Origin: Acidimicrobiaceae bacterium
Lineage (GTDB): Bacteria; Actinomycetota; Acidimicrobiia; Acidimicrobiales; Poriferisodalaceae
NCBI GenBank assembly: GCA_002722565.1
Contig: PBMG01000001.1
Location: forward strand, 264,171-328,170
Direction of reading: 5' to 3'
Length of the DNA stretch: 64,000 nucleotides
In this document: piece after piece, positions 24,465 through 32,522 of the stretch
Layout of the letters: every line of letters begins with the position of its first letter
How positions within the stretch are numbered: position 1 is the first letter of the stretch
Made by a program: the position numbers and the translations under genes
Notes under the pieces: model-generated
The model's input: only the letters and a program-made list of their open reading frames with translations
Told to the model about the DNA's origin: nothing
The model's database searches: none

Positions 24465-26519
24465 GTGGCCATTCAGCTCAATACGGTGGCAAAATCTCCG
24501 AACGTGACAGCACCTCACCCACTCGTAATCGGAATTGATACCGGCGGCACCTACACCGACGCGGTTGTCTACGCCCGAGACGCAGATGAGATCGTCGCCA
24601 AAGTGAAAGTACGGACCACTCATGAAGATTTGGGCGCCTGCGTCTCTGCGGCGTTAAAGGCCGTTCTACTTAAGGCCTCTGTTGATGCTCCAGACATCCA
24701 TTTGGTTTGCGTCTCCACAACCCTTGCCACCAATGCCCTCGTGGAAGGAGGAGGTAGGCCAGCTGGACTCATTGCTATCGGCCTTGAGCCAGGCGTGACC
24801 GAAAGAAGGGGGTTGGCTGCCCTGACTGAGGAAAACCCTCTGCTACGTCTAGCCGGCGGCCATTCACCGTACGGATTGGAAAGTGTTCCCTTAGATCTCA
24901 GCCCGCTCCAAAATTGGTTGACGGAGAACGACGAGAACTTGGAAGCTTACGCTGTCGTGGGTGCGTTCAGTGTTCGCAATCCAGAACATGAACTTGCAGT
25001 GGCAGCAGCAATCGAAGAGACAACCGGCAAGCCCACGACCCTGAGCCACGAGCTATCCGGCCAGCTGGACGCTGCGAAACGTTCGGTAACAGCGTTATTG
25101 AATGCCCGTTTACTGCCGCTTGTGCGAGAGATGATCGTTGCGGTTGAGAACTCCATGGCCGGGCTTGGGATAAGAACCCAGCTAATGGTAGTGAGGGGTG
25201 ACGGCTCCCTCGTGTCCTCTGACTTTGTTAAGTCACGTCCAATCGAAACGATCCTGTCGGGACCTGCAGCAAGCGCTGCAGGTGCGGCCGCTTTGAGCGG
25301 AGTAAGGGATGGTGTCATTGTCGATGTCGGAGGAACCACCACTGATATTGCCGTGATTCGGGAGGGTAAGCCTGCATCTCGAACCGGTGGCGCCAAGGTA
25401 GCCGGATACGAAACTATGGTCAGCGCTATCCGCGTCCACACTGAAGGAATCGGAGGGGACAGCCACGTTCGCCATACGCCCTTGCGAAGTAACCCGCTCT
25501 CTATAGGCCCGCGCCGCGTCACCCCGCTAGCTCTCGCCAGCACCGAAAGGCCCCAACTATTGGGGATGCTAGAAGCCCAACTCTCCAGACCAGTGCGAAA
25601 TGAAAGCGACGGTATTTACCTTTGGGTTCAAGATAACGAGCACAGCTGGACGCCTCAGTCTTCAGCTGAGGCGAAGGTCTTTGACGCAGCTTGCAACTTC
25701 CCAGAAGGGATCAGCTTAGAAGACCTGGCCAGCTCGGGCTTAGAGCGTAACGCCACTGATCGAATGGTCGGCATAGGCATTTTAGGTCTTACGGCTTTCA
25801 CACCGACCGACGCGGCGCATGTATTAGGAATTGATGAGCGCTTCGACCCGCTTGCATCAAAACGGGGGGCCGAGATCCTGGCTGGCCAACTGGACCATGT
25901 AGGGGTTCCCCTTGCTGACAGTGGCTCGCTCTTAGCCGCTAAAGTGCTTAGTTCGTTAGCACAGGGCATAGGAACAGCGGTCCTCACTGCCGGCGCGGAC
26001 CACGATGGTCTACCGTCTCCCGAACTCAATTCAACAATCCAGGCGCTAAAGAGCCTGACCACCTCCGCTGTCGATAATCAGCTTTTAGAGATCGCTCTTT
26101 CGGTCAAAGAACCTTTAATTTGTGTTGGCGCCGCGGCGCCCATCTACCACGAAGAACTAAGTCACTATTTGAAGACCACCTGCACGGCACCAACGAATTT
26201 CGATGTGGCCAACGCGTATGGTGCTGCCATAGGTTCGATTATCGTCAGCAGCAACACCATGGTCAGCGCCCCACGAAGAGGGCTATTTCGGGTTCACGTC
26301 ACCGAACCTCAAACCTTTTACGACTTTCACCTGGCCCAAGCCTTTGCAGAAAAGGAGGCGGAGGGCGACCTGGCACGCAGAATGCATTTTGCAGGTGCAG
26401 CGAAGTTCACGATCGATCATCGTTGGACCGTAAGAGAGGTTGACGTCGAAGGTCGCCCGTTATTCATCGAAGCGAGCCTTCAATCGGAAGCCGAGGGTGC
26501 CCCTATTGGTCAGCCCTAG
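24465..26519 (+). CDS. Stand-alone hydantoinase A / oxoprolinase-type protein
   Basis: The 684-residue protein resembles HyuA, the ATP-binding half of hydantoinase/5-oxoprolinase enzymes. It begins GIDTGGTYTDAVVY (ribonuclease H/actin-like fold) and contains STTLATNALVEGGG and SGPAASAAGAAALSG followed by VDVGGTTTDIAV, the second phosphate loop. The middle and C-terminal parts drift from the fused copy at 42746. No HyuB gene is adjacent. The GTG at 24465 has GGAG five bases upstream; a GTG at 24486 or 24504 is possible. It is convergent with the amidase and overlaps it by 17 bases. It would open a lactam or hydantoin ring with ATP; the substrate is unknown. Confidence 0.75.
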   Translation: MAIQLNTVAKSPNVTAPHPLVIGIDTGGTYTDAVVYARDADEIVAKVKVRTTHEDLGACVSAALKAVLLKASVDAPDIHLVCVSTTLATNALVEGGGRPAGLIAIGLEPGVTERRGLAALTEENPLLRLAGGHSPYGLESVPLDLSPLQNWLTENDENLEAYAVVGAFSVRNPEHELAVAAAIEETTGKPTTLSHELSGQLDAAKRSVTALLNARLLPLVREMIVAVENSMAGLGIRTQLMVVRGDGSLVSSDFVKSRPIETILSGPAASAAGAAALSGVRDGVIVDVGGTTTDIAVIREGKPASRTGGAKVAGYETMVSAIRVHTEGIGGDSHVRHTPLRSNPLSIGPRRVTPLALASTERPQLLGMLEAQLSRPVRNESDGIYLWVQDNEHSWTPQSSAEAKVFDAACNFPEGISLEDLASSGLERNATDRMVGIGILGLTAFTPTDAAHVLGIDERFDPLASKRGAEILAGQLDHVGVPLADSGSLLAAKVLSSLAQGIGTAVLTAGADHDGLPSPELNSTIQALKSLTTSAVDNQLLEIALSVKEPLICVGAAAPIYHEELSHYLKTTCTAPTNFDVANAYGAAIGSIIVSSNTMVSAPRRGLFRVHVTEPQTFYDFHLAQAFAEKEAEGDLARRMHFAGAAKFTIDHRWTVREVDVEGRPLFIEASLQSEAEGAPIGQP

Positions 26520-28008
26520 CTGCCGCAACGGCAGCTGCTCGCCCAAGATCTCGACAACCCGGGTCTACTGAGCAGATAAGTTCGGAGTTTGGGCGCGGAA
26601 CGGCGTACGTGGGGTCAGCCCTAAAGGCGTTCTCAAGACACGTCGCCATAGCCAAAAGCGACGAATCTTGGTACATCGGTCCCACACACTGGATACCGAA
26701 AGGCATCCCGTCCGCGTCTAGTCCGGCCGGGAGGGCCAGCACTGGGTGACCCACAACAGTCAAACAACTGGTAAGCCCGAGCCAGGCCATGTAGTTCTCG
26801 ACAGGAACCCCGTCGACTTCCAGTGGGTGCAAGTCGGACCAAGGGAACGGTCCGACACTAACGCCTGGGCAAAGCACCGCATCAACCTCATCGAAGAGAG
26901 CGGCGAAGGCACGGAAAAGATCTATCTGTTTTCTTCGGGCGCGAGCGATATCTAAAACCGTGGTAGCGAGAGCCGTCTCATAGCTACTGAAGACGTTTGG
27001 ATTGAACGTTTCGTCAAATCCATCAATCTCACGATGGTATTGAGTTGCGAAAATGTCCGCTCTGAGTTGCCAATCAACCTCAACGGCATCGGTAAGGTCA
27101 ATCGATAGATCCACAATCTCCGCACCACAGCTTTTGAGGTAGCTAACGCGCGCTTCGAACTCCCGACGGACGTGCTCTGAGACCAAAAGGCCACCGAAAT
27201 CATACGTGACTCCAAACTTCAGCCCTCTGATCGACGGCGGTTCTAAATTCAAGTAGGAGTTGGTATCGAGAGGAAAACTCATCGGATCAAGCTGACTTGA
27301 CCGATCGCGCGTAGAGATTGCAGCCAACAGTAAGCCAACATCGCCGACGGTCCTAGCCATTGGGCCTTGAAGGCTGTAGTTGGTTTGAGTAATTGTTCGA
27401 CCCTCATGAGGAACGGTGCCTGGGGTTGCCCTGTGGCCGACAATTCCGCTGAAGCACGCTGGAATTCGGAGGCTACCTCCATGATCTGATCCGGTGGCTA
27501 ACGTCGCCATACCGGTAGCCACTGCAACTGCAGACCCACCCGACGAACCGCCGCAGGTCAAATGGGGAGCATAGGGATTGCCGGTTGCACCAAATAGACG
27601 GTTGACCGTATTCGCCCCGATGCTCATCTCTGGGATGTTTGTCTTGCCGATGATGATCCCTCCAGCGGCGCGAACCCGAGCGACGATTCCAGCATCACGT
27701 TTAGGTACATGGTTCTTGTAGAAGGCCGTCCCGTAGGTAGTGGCAATGCCTTTCGTGTCCTGCAGATCCTTAATAGCGACAGGTAAGCCGTGCAGAAGCC
27801 CGTCTCCCAGCCCTCGTTGTAAATCCTTTTCAGCACGCAGGGCTTCTTCTTGAGCGGACTCCTTAGCAACCGTCACAACCGCGTTCAGGGTCGGATTGAG
27901 CTCCTCGATACGTTCAAGACACGAGTCCACCAGTTCAACCGGAGACAAGGCTTTGTCAAGGATCGCCTGCCTCGCCTCTACCGCAGTTAAGTCACAAGGG
28001 TCCGTCAC
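26503..28008 (-). CDS. Amidase-signature hydrolase
   Basis: The 501-residue protein carries the amidase signature with a Ser-Ser-Lys triad: Lys80 in PVAIKDLQD, the Ser pair at 155-156 in CGGSSGGSA, and nucleophile Ser179 in GSDHGGSLRIPA. Length and order match the GatA/FAAH superfamily, but the context does not suggest tRNA amidation. It hydrolyses carboxamides in the cytosol. Its start overlaps the enoyl-CoA hydratase-like gene by 4 bases (shared operon), and its end overlaps the HyuA-like gene. The substrate is unknown. Confidence 0.9.
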   Translation of the reverse strand: MTDPCDLTAVEARQAILDKALSPVELVDSCLERIEELNPTLNAVVTVAKESAQEEALRAEKDLQRGLGDGLLHGLPVAIKDLQDTKGIATTYGTAFYKNHVPKRDAGIVARVRAAGGIIIGKTNIPEMSIGANTVNRLFGATGNPYAPHLTCGGSSGGSAVAVATGMATLATGSDHGGSLRIPACFSGIVGHRATPGTVPHEGRTITQTNYSLQGPMARTVGDVGLLLAAISTRDRSSQLDPMSFPLDTNSYLNLEPPSIRGLKFGVTYDFGGLLVSEHVRREFEARVSYLKSCGAEIVDLSIDLTDAVEVDWQLRADIFATQYHREIDGFDETFNPNVFSSYETALATTVLDIARARRKQIDLFRAFAALFDEVDAVLCPGVSVGPFPWSDLHPLEVDGVPVENYMAWLGLTSCLTVVGHPVLALPAGLDADGMPFGIQCVGPMYQDSSLLAMATCLENAFRADPTYAVPRPNSELICSVDPGCRDLGRAAAVAAARADQ

Positions 28009-28835
28009 GCCTCTGACCTAATTACATCAATGCCAGAGGGGTCTATGCGCCTGCCGTGGACCTCCATGTTGTGGCTATGGCCTACATGATGGAGACTGAA
28101 GGCAGCCTGCAGAGCGCTGTACATACCCATCGCATCCACTGCTTGGTTGACGCTTTGCTTCGCCAAAGTCAGGCCAAACATTGGCCTCTTGGCAATATGA
28201 GCCGCAAGGTCCAGGGTCGCTTCTTCGAGTTGTTCTCGCGGCACCACCTTATTGACCATTCCACGATCCAATAACTCTTCGGCTCCTAAGGACCTGCCTG
28301 TGAACAACATTTCTTTAGCCAGGCGAGTGCCTGCTTCGAACGGGTGAGCGAAATACTCAACGCCGTTAACGTTGAAGGCGACCACCGGATCACTAAAGGT
28401 CGCGTCTTCGGAGGCAACTATGAGATCCATAGGCCACACGAGCATCAAACCGCCGGCTATGACCTTTCCTTGGACCTGCGCAATTGTGGGTTTCGCTAGG
28501 TTTCGCCATCTCCAACAAAGACCTAGGTACATTTCTGCTTCACGTGCCATGTAACCCTCGGTTCCCTCGGCGTCGAAATGGCATTGGGTTCCGACCGTTG
28601 GGAAATCTTGCATATTGGGTTCCGGGGCGGCCAGGTCATGGCCGGAGGAGAAATGTTTGCCTTCAGCTGCCAGAACAATTACACGGATTGAGTGGTCGGC
28701 CGCGGCTTCATCGAAGGCTGAGTTCAACTCGGACAGCATCAAATAGTCCTGGGCGTTCGCTGCCTCTGATCGGGTTAGCGTGATCCGCGCAACGCCAGCT
28801 ACTGGTGTCTCATATTGAATTCGTTCGTAAGTCAT
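28005..28835 (-). CDS. Enoyl-CoA hydratase/isomerase-superfamily protein, atypical active site
   Basis: The 276-residue crotonase-fold protein has the oxyanion segment HFSSGHDLA near 61-69. The usual Glu positions are missing: AGGLMLV at 128-133 has Met131 where the hydratase GGGxE has Glu, and SDPVVAFNV has Val151 where the second Glu sits. A FNVNGVEYFAHPFEAG loop marks a known actinobacterial variant. It may isomerise, hydrolyse or decarboxylate an acyl-CoA rather than hydrate it. GGGG lies five bases before the ATG. It precedes the amidase and overlaps it by 4 bases. Confidence 0.85.
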   Translation of the reverse strand: MTYERIQYETPVAGVARITLTRSEAANAQDYLMLSELNSAFDEAAADHSIRVIVLAAEGKHFSSGHDLAAPEPNMQDFPTVGTQCHFDAEGTEGYMAREAEMYLGLCWRWRNLAKPTIAQVQGKVIAGGLMLVWPMDLIVASEDATFSDPVVAFNVNGVEYFAHPFEAGTRLAKEMLFTGRSLGAEELLDRGMVNKVVPREQLEEATLDLAAHIAKRPMFGLTLAKQSVNQAVDAMGMYSALQAAFSLHHVGHSHNMEVHGRRIDPSGIDVIRSEA

Positions 28836-28978
28836 GTTTTCCCCAACGTGATCAGGTTCGGATGTTAGGCCCCTTGTTAGAGCGTTAGAGAATAGAGGCC
28901 GTCGGCTTTAATGATTTACGCAACAATACCTTCGATGTCTTGACAAGCTATTTTGGACTCAGAGAGGGAGGCTATGTG

Positions 28979-30574
28979 ATGAGGCTGGTTGAAGAGTGTG
29001 ACGTTCTCGTAGTCGGCGCAGGTTTCGGTGGCTTGTATGCCCTGTATTTGTTGAGGCAGGAAGGATTCCACGTAAAAGGCGTTGAAAGAGCGAGTGGGGT
29101 CGGTGGAACTTGGTTTTGGAACCGCTATCCGGGAGCTCGGTGTGACGTCGAAAGTCTTCAGTACTCGTACTCGTTCGATGATGAATTGCAGCAGGAATGG
29201 GAATGGAGCGAGCGATACGCTGCCCAGCCTGAAATTCTTGAATACGCCGAACATGTAGCCGACAGATTCGATCTTTCGTCATTGATCGCGTTCGATACCA
29301 ACGTCGAAGCAGCCACTTTCAACGAAGACTCAGGCCGGTGGCGTGTTGAAACAAGCCAGGGCGTCTACGAAGCCCAGTTTCTAGTTGCAGCAACAGGGTG
29401 TCTCTCCACAACGAACCTGCCTAAGTTCGATGGCTTATCAAACTTCACAGGCGACGTGTTACACACCGGCCAATGGCCGCATGAACCGGTCGATTTCACA
29501 GGCCAACGGGTGGGAATCATTGGAACTGGATCTTCGGCCGTCCAAGCGATACCTGTCATAGCCGCTCAAGCCGCTCATCTGTCTGTATTCCAGCGGACGC
29601 CCAACTATTCCGTACCAGCTCGCAACGAACCTTTGGATCCCAGGGTCCAGACCGCTACTAAGCAGAACTATGAAGCTCTCAGGCAAGCGGCCCAGGAGGA
29701 GCGGTCGGGAATTCTATCTGTCTTTCCGCCGAATGAGGATTCAGCGAAAGACGCTGATCCGCTGGAGTTCAAGAATCGAATGGACGAACGCTGGGAGGAA
29801 GGCGGATTTGGCTTCTACCGGGCGTACGCGGACATCGGGATCGACCCAACTTCCAATGAGAGGGTCGCTGAATATGTGCGTAGTCAAATCGTCGATCTCG
29901 TTGATGACGCAGCTACTGCCCAGTTGTTGGCTCCAACCAACACAATCGCGTGTAAACGCCCGTGTCTCGACACTGGCTATTACGAAACCTTCAATTTGCC
30001 TCACGTCGAGCTGGTGGACATCTCCTCAGAGGGTATTGAGGCCATTACCAGCGACGGGGTCAGGGCAGCGGGTCGGGATTTTGAGTTCGATGTACTTATC
30101 TTGGCTACTGGATTCGATGCCATGACCGGTGCCCTCCTGAACATGAATATCACCGGCAAAGGCGGGTCAACGCTTAGTAACGCCTGGTCCGCCGGCCCCC
30201 GTAACTATTTGGGCTTAAGTATTCCCGAATTTCCCAATCTCTTTACCGTCACTGGCCCCGGAAGTCCATCTGTGCTCACAAACATGATCATGGCGATTGA
30301 GCAGCACGTTGAGTGGATCAGGGATTGCTTAGTCGCACTCCGCCAAAAAGGCATCAAAACAATAGAAGCGTCGCCGCAGGCGGCTGATTCGTGGGTTGAC
30401 CATGTGAACCGCATCGCTAACCAAACTCTCTACCCCACTTGCAATTCTTGGTATCTGGGCGCAAACATTCCCGGCAAGACGAGGGTTTTCATGCCCTTGA
30501 TTGGCTACCCGCCATACGCCGAGCGGTGCCAACAAGTAGCAGACAATAATTACGAGGGTTTCGCACTTGCCTGA
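28979..30574 (+). CDS. Baeyer-Villiger-type flavin monooxygenase
   Basis: The 531-residue protein is a class B flavoprotein monooxygenase. FAD-binding GAGFGG (13-18) and NADPH-binding GTGSSA (near 179) flank the BVMO fingerprint FTGDVLHTGQWP (156-167, FxGxxxHxxxWP). A C-terminal TLYPTCNSWYLGAN-type segment is also typical. It would insert oxygen into a ketone using NADPH and O2. The ATG at 28979 is set by GGGAGG seven bases upstream. It overlaps the macro-domain gene by 8 bases, a tight and unusual pairing. The ketone substrate is unknown. Confidence 0.9.
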   Translation: MRLVEECDVLVVGAGFGGLYALYLLRQEGFHVKGVERASGVGGTWFWNRYPGARCDVESLQYSYSFDDELQQEWEWSERYAAQPEILEYAEHVADRFDLSSLIAFDTNVEAATFNEDSGRWRVETSQGVYEAQFLVAATGCLSTTNLPKFDGLSNFTGDVLHTGQWPHEPVDFTGQRVGIIGTGSSAVQAIPVIAAQAAHLSVFQRTPNYSVPARNEPLDPRVQTATKQNYEALRQAAQEERSGILSVFPPNEDSAKDADPLEFKNRMDERWEEGGFGFYRAYADIGIDPTSNERVAEYVRSQIVDLVDDAATAQLLAPTNTIACKRPCLDTGYYETFNLPHVELVDISSEGIEAITSDGVRAAGRDFEFDVLILATGFDAMTGALLNMNITGKGGSTLSNAWSAGPRNYLGLSIPEFPNLFTVTGPGSPSVLTNMIMAIEQHVEWIRDCLVALRQKGIKTIEASPQAADSWVDHVNRIANQTLYPTCNSWYLGANIPGKTRVFMPLIGYPPYAERCQQVADNNYEGFALA

Positions 30575-31133
30575 CGCGAGTCAAAGCACCCAGATCTCCG
30601 TCATTAAATGTGACATAACCACCATGGATGTCGACGTCATCGTCAACGCCGCCAACAGCGGTCTTTCCGGCGGAGGAGGCGTGGATGGGGCGATTCATGC
30701 CGCTGCGGGTCCGGGCTTGATCGAGGAATGCCAAGAAGTTTTCAAACGAGACGGACCCTGCACAACCGGCAACGCGGTCGTAACCAGTGGCGGCCGACTA
30801 AAGGCCACATGGATTGTTCATACCGTTGGACCCATCTGGGACCTTCACGGCCCAGCGGAAGCCACGGAACTCTTGACTCGCTGCTATCACTCTTCGCTTG
30901 ATATCGCTGCGAGTGTAACCGCGAGCACCGTGGCGTTCTCGGCTATCAGCACCGGCGTATACGGCTTCCCAAAGGAGCTAGCTGCCCCAGCCGCAGTTTC
31001 AGCGGTGGCGAGTTGGTTGCAGGCCAAAGCAGGGACACACAATATGCAAGACATCGCCCTAGTTTGTTTCGACACACAAGCGTTCGAACTAACAAAGCTA
31101 GCCGTCGCTGCCCTTGACGGAGACTCGCCATAA
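30567..31133 (+). CDS. Macro-domain protein (ADP-ribose/O-acetyl-ADP-ribose deacetylase-like)
   Basis: The 188-residue protein is a single macro domain. VDVIVNAANSGLSGGGGVDGAI is the phosphate-binding loop region (about 22-43); a loop IVHTVGPIW and the terminal STGVYGFP complete the ADP-ribose pocket. The YmdB/TARG-like group hydrolyses O-acetyl-ADP-ribose or ADP-ribosyl esters. The TTG start at 30567 overlaps the end of the monooxygenase gene by 8 bases and has GAGGG eight bases upstream. The pairing may link NADP(H) breakdown products to monooxygenase function; that is speculation. Confidence 0.85.
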   Translation: MPDASQSTQISVIKCDITTMDVDVIVNAANSGLSGGGGVDGAIHAAAGPGLIEECQEVFKRDGPCTTGNAVVTSGGRLKATWIVHTVGPIWDLHGPAEATELLTRCYHSSLDIAASVTASTVAFSAISTGVYGFPKELAAPAAVSAVASWLQAKAGTHNMQDIALVCFDTQAFELTKLAVAALDGDSP

Positions 31134-31301
31134 TGCACCAGGTCACAGATTCGAACTTCAGATGTAGCCCTGAGGCAGGCATCATCGACGCTTCAGATGT
31201 GGAGCATGAACCAGTGGTGCCTCTGCCACTGTTATGTTGGCTCTGCCCCTTTGCGGCCGTTGGACGCTAGGGCCGCCCGACAGAAAGGCCATGAGACCCC
31301 A

Positions 31302-32522
31302 ATGCCGGACAATGAGGAAATAATTCGACTTGAAGAAGTCTTTAAAATTTTCGGCCCGCAGCCGCGCGGCAGAGCATTCGACCTCGCAAAGGCGGGGGTT
31401 CATAAGAATGAAGTCCAGAAGCAGTCGGGGCATGTCGTCGGCCTAAGCGATGTCTCTTTCTCGGTTAAAAAAGGGGAAATTTTTGTTGTGATGGGCCTAT
31501 CCGGCTCAGGTAAGTCCACAGCAATTCGTACTGTAAATAAGCTTCACGACGTCACCTCCGGGCAAGTTCTGGTGGACGGCGTGGACGTGCAACAACTAGA
31601 AGGCAAGGAACTCCAAGCCTTCCGTCGCGAAAAAATGGGCATGGTTTTCCAGCACTTCGCACTTTTTCCACATCGCAACGTCATAGACAACGTTTCGTAC
31701 GGCCTTAAGGTTCAAAAAGTCAATCGGTCGGAGCGTGACGCAGCTGCGATGCGTGCGCTTCAACTCGTAGGGCTACAGCCTTACGCCGATAACGTACCGA
31801 GCCAACTCTCTGGCGGCATGCAGCAACGCGTCGGACTTGCCCGCGCCCTCGCCTCTGATCCTGACATCCTTCTTATGGACGAGGCGTTTAGTGCCCTAGA
31901 CCCGCTGATTCGAAGGCAAATGCAGGATGAGTTGATGGCCATCCAGTCAGAAGTTCACAAGACCATCTTGTTCATCACACATGATTTGAACGAGGCCCTG
32001 AGAATCGGAGACCGCGTCTGCATTATGAAGGACGGAGTGGTCGTTCAGATCGGCACTCCGGAAGAAATCCTCACCCAACCGGCGACGGGTTATGTCGCTG
32101 AATTCGTACAAGACGTAGACCAGGGTCGAGTAATCAAGGTCGAAGAAGTAATGGTTCCTGCCGAGCCAATTCATATAGAGACCGCATTCGATCAAGCGCT
32201 TGCAGCCCTTAACGAGTCAGCTGAACGCCTTGTAGTGGACGACTCCGGCAAGTGCGTGGGTCTGCTGACAAGGAGTGACTTGGAACGCGTTGCGAAACAA
32301 GGCACCCAAAGCTTGCAAAGCGCCGTTAGAACCGACGTTCCAGTTGCGGATCCAAGTCAGACCTTAAATGAACTTTACGCAGAAGCCGGAAGGGGTTTAC
32401 CTATTGCCTGCTGTGATGAAAACGGGCTGCTGATAGGAAGAATAGACCCCACCGCTGTTCTCGAGGAACTTGGACGCGTTGAGGCTCTCTCTGACGCATT
32501 TGAACGAGAGGTGTACATGTGA
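31302..32522 (+). CDS. proV: Glycine betaine/proline ABC transporter ATP-binding protein
   Basis: The 406-residue ATPase has an N-terminal extension, Walker A GLSGSGKST, the ProV/OpuAA helical region MVFQHFALFPHRNV, signature LSGGMQQRVGLAR and Walker B ILLMDEAFSALD. Two CBS domains follow from about residue 290, the part that senses ionic strength or nucleotide in OpuA. The ATG at 31302 begins the family sequence; upstream codons look non-coding. It drives import of compatible solutes such as betaine. It overlaps the permease gene by 1-4 bases. Confidence 0.9.
   Translation: MPDNEEIIRLEEVFKIFGPQPRGRAFDLAKAGVHKNEVQKQSGHVVGLSDVSFSVKKGEIFVVMGLSGSGKSTAIRTVNKLHDVTSGQVLVDGVDVQQLEGKELQAFRREKMGMVFQHFALFPHRNVIDNVSYGLKVQKVNRSERDAAAMRALQLVGLQPYADNVPSQLSGGMQQRVGLARALASDPDILLMDEAFSALDPLIRRQMQDELMAIQSEVHKTILFITHDLNEALRIGDRVCIMKDGVVVQIGTPEEILTQPATGYVAEFVQDVDQGRVIKVEEVMVPAEPIHIETAFDQALAALNESAERLVVDDSGKCVGLLTRSDLERVAKQGTQSLQSAVRTDVPVADPSQTLNELYAEAGRGLPIACCDENGLLIGRIDPTAVLEELGRVEALSDAFEREVYM

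Noticed and set aside
28936-28968. TTGACA-like -35 element before the Baeyer-Villiger monooxygenase gene
   Set aside because: No matching -10 box at the right spacing; the ribosome site occupies the expected place.
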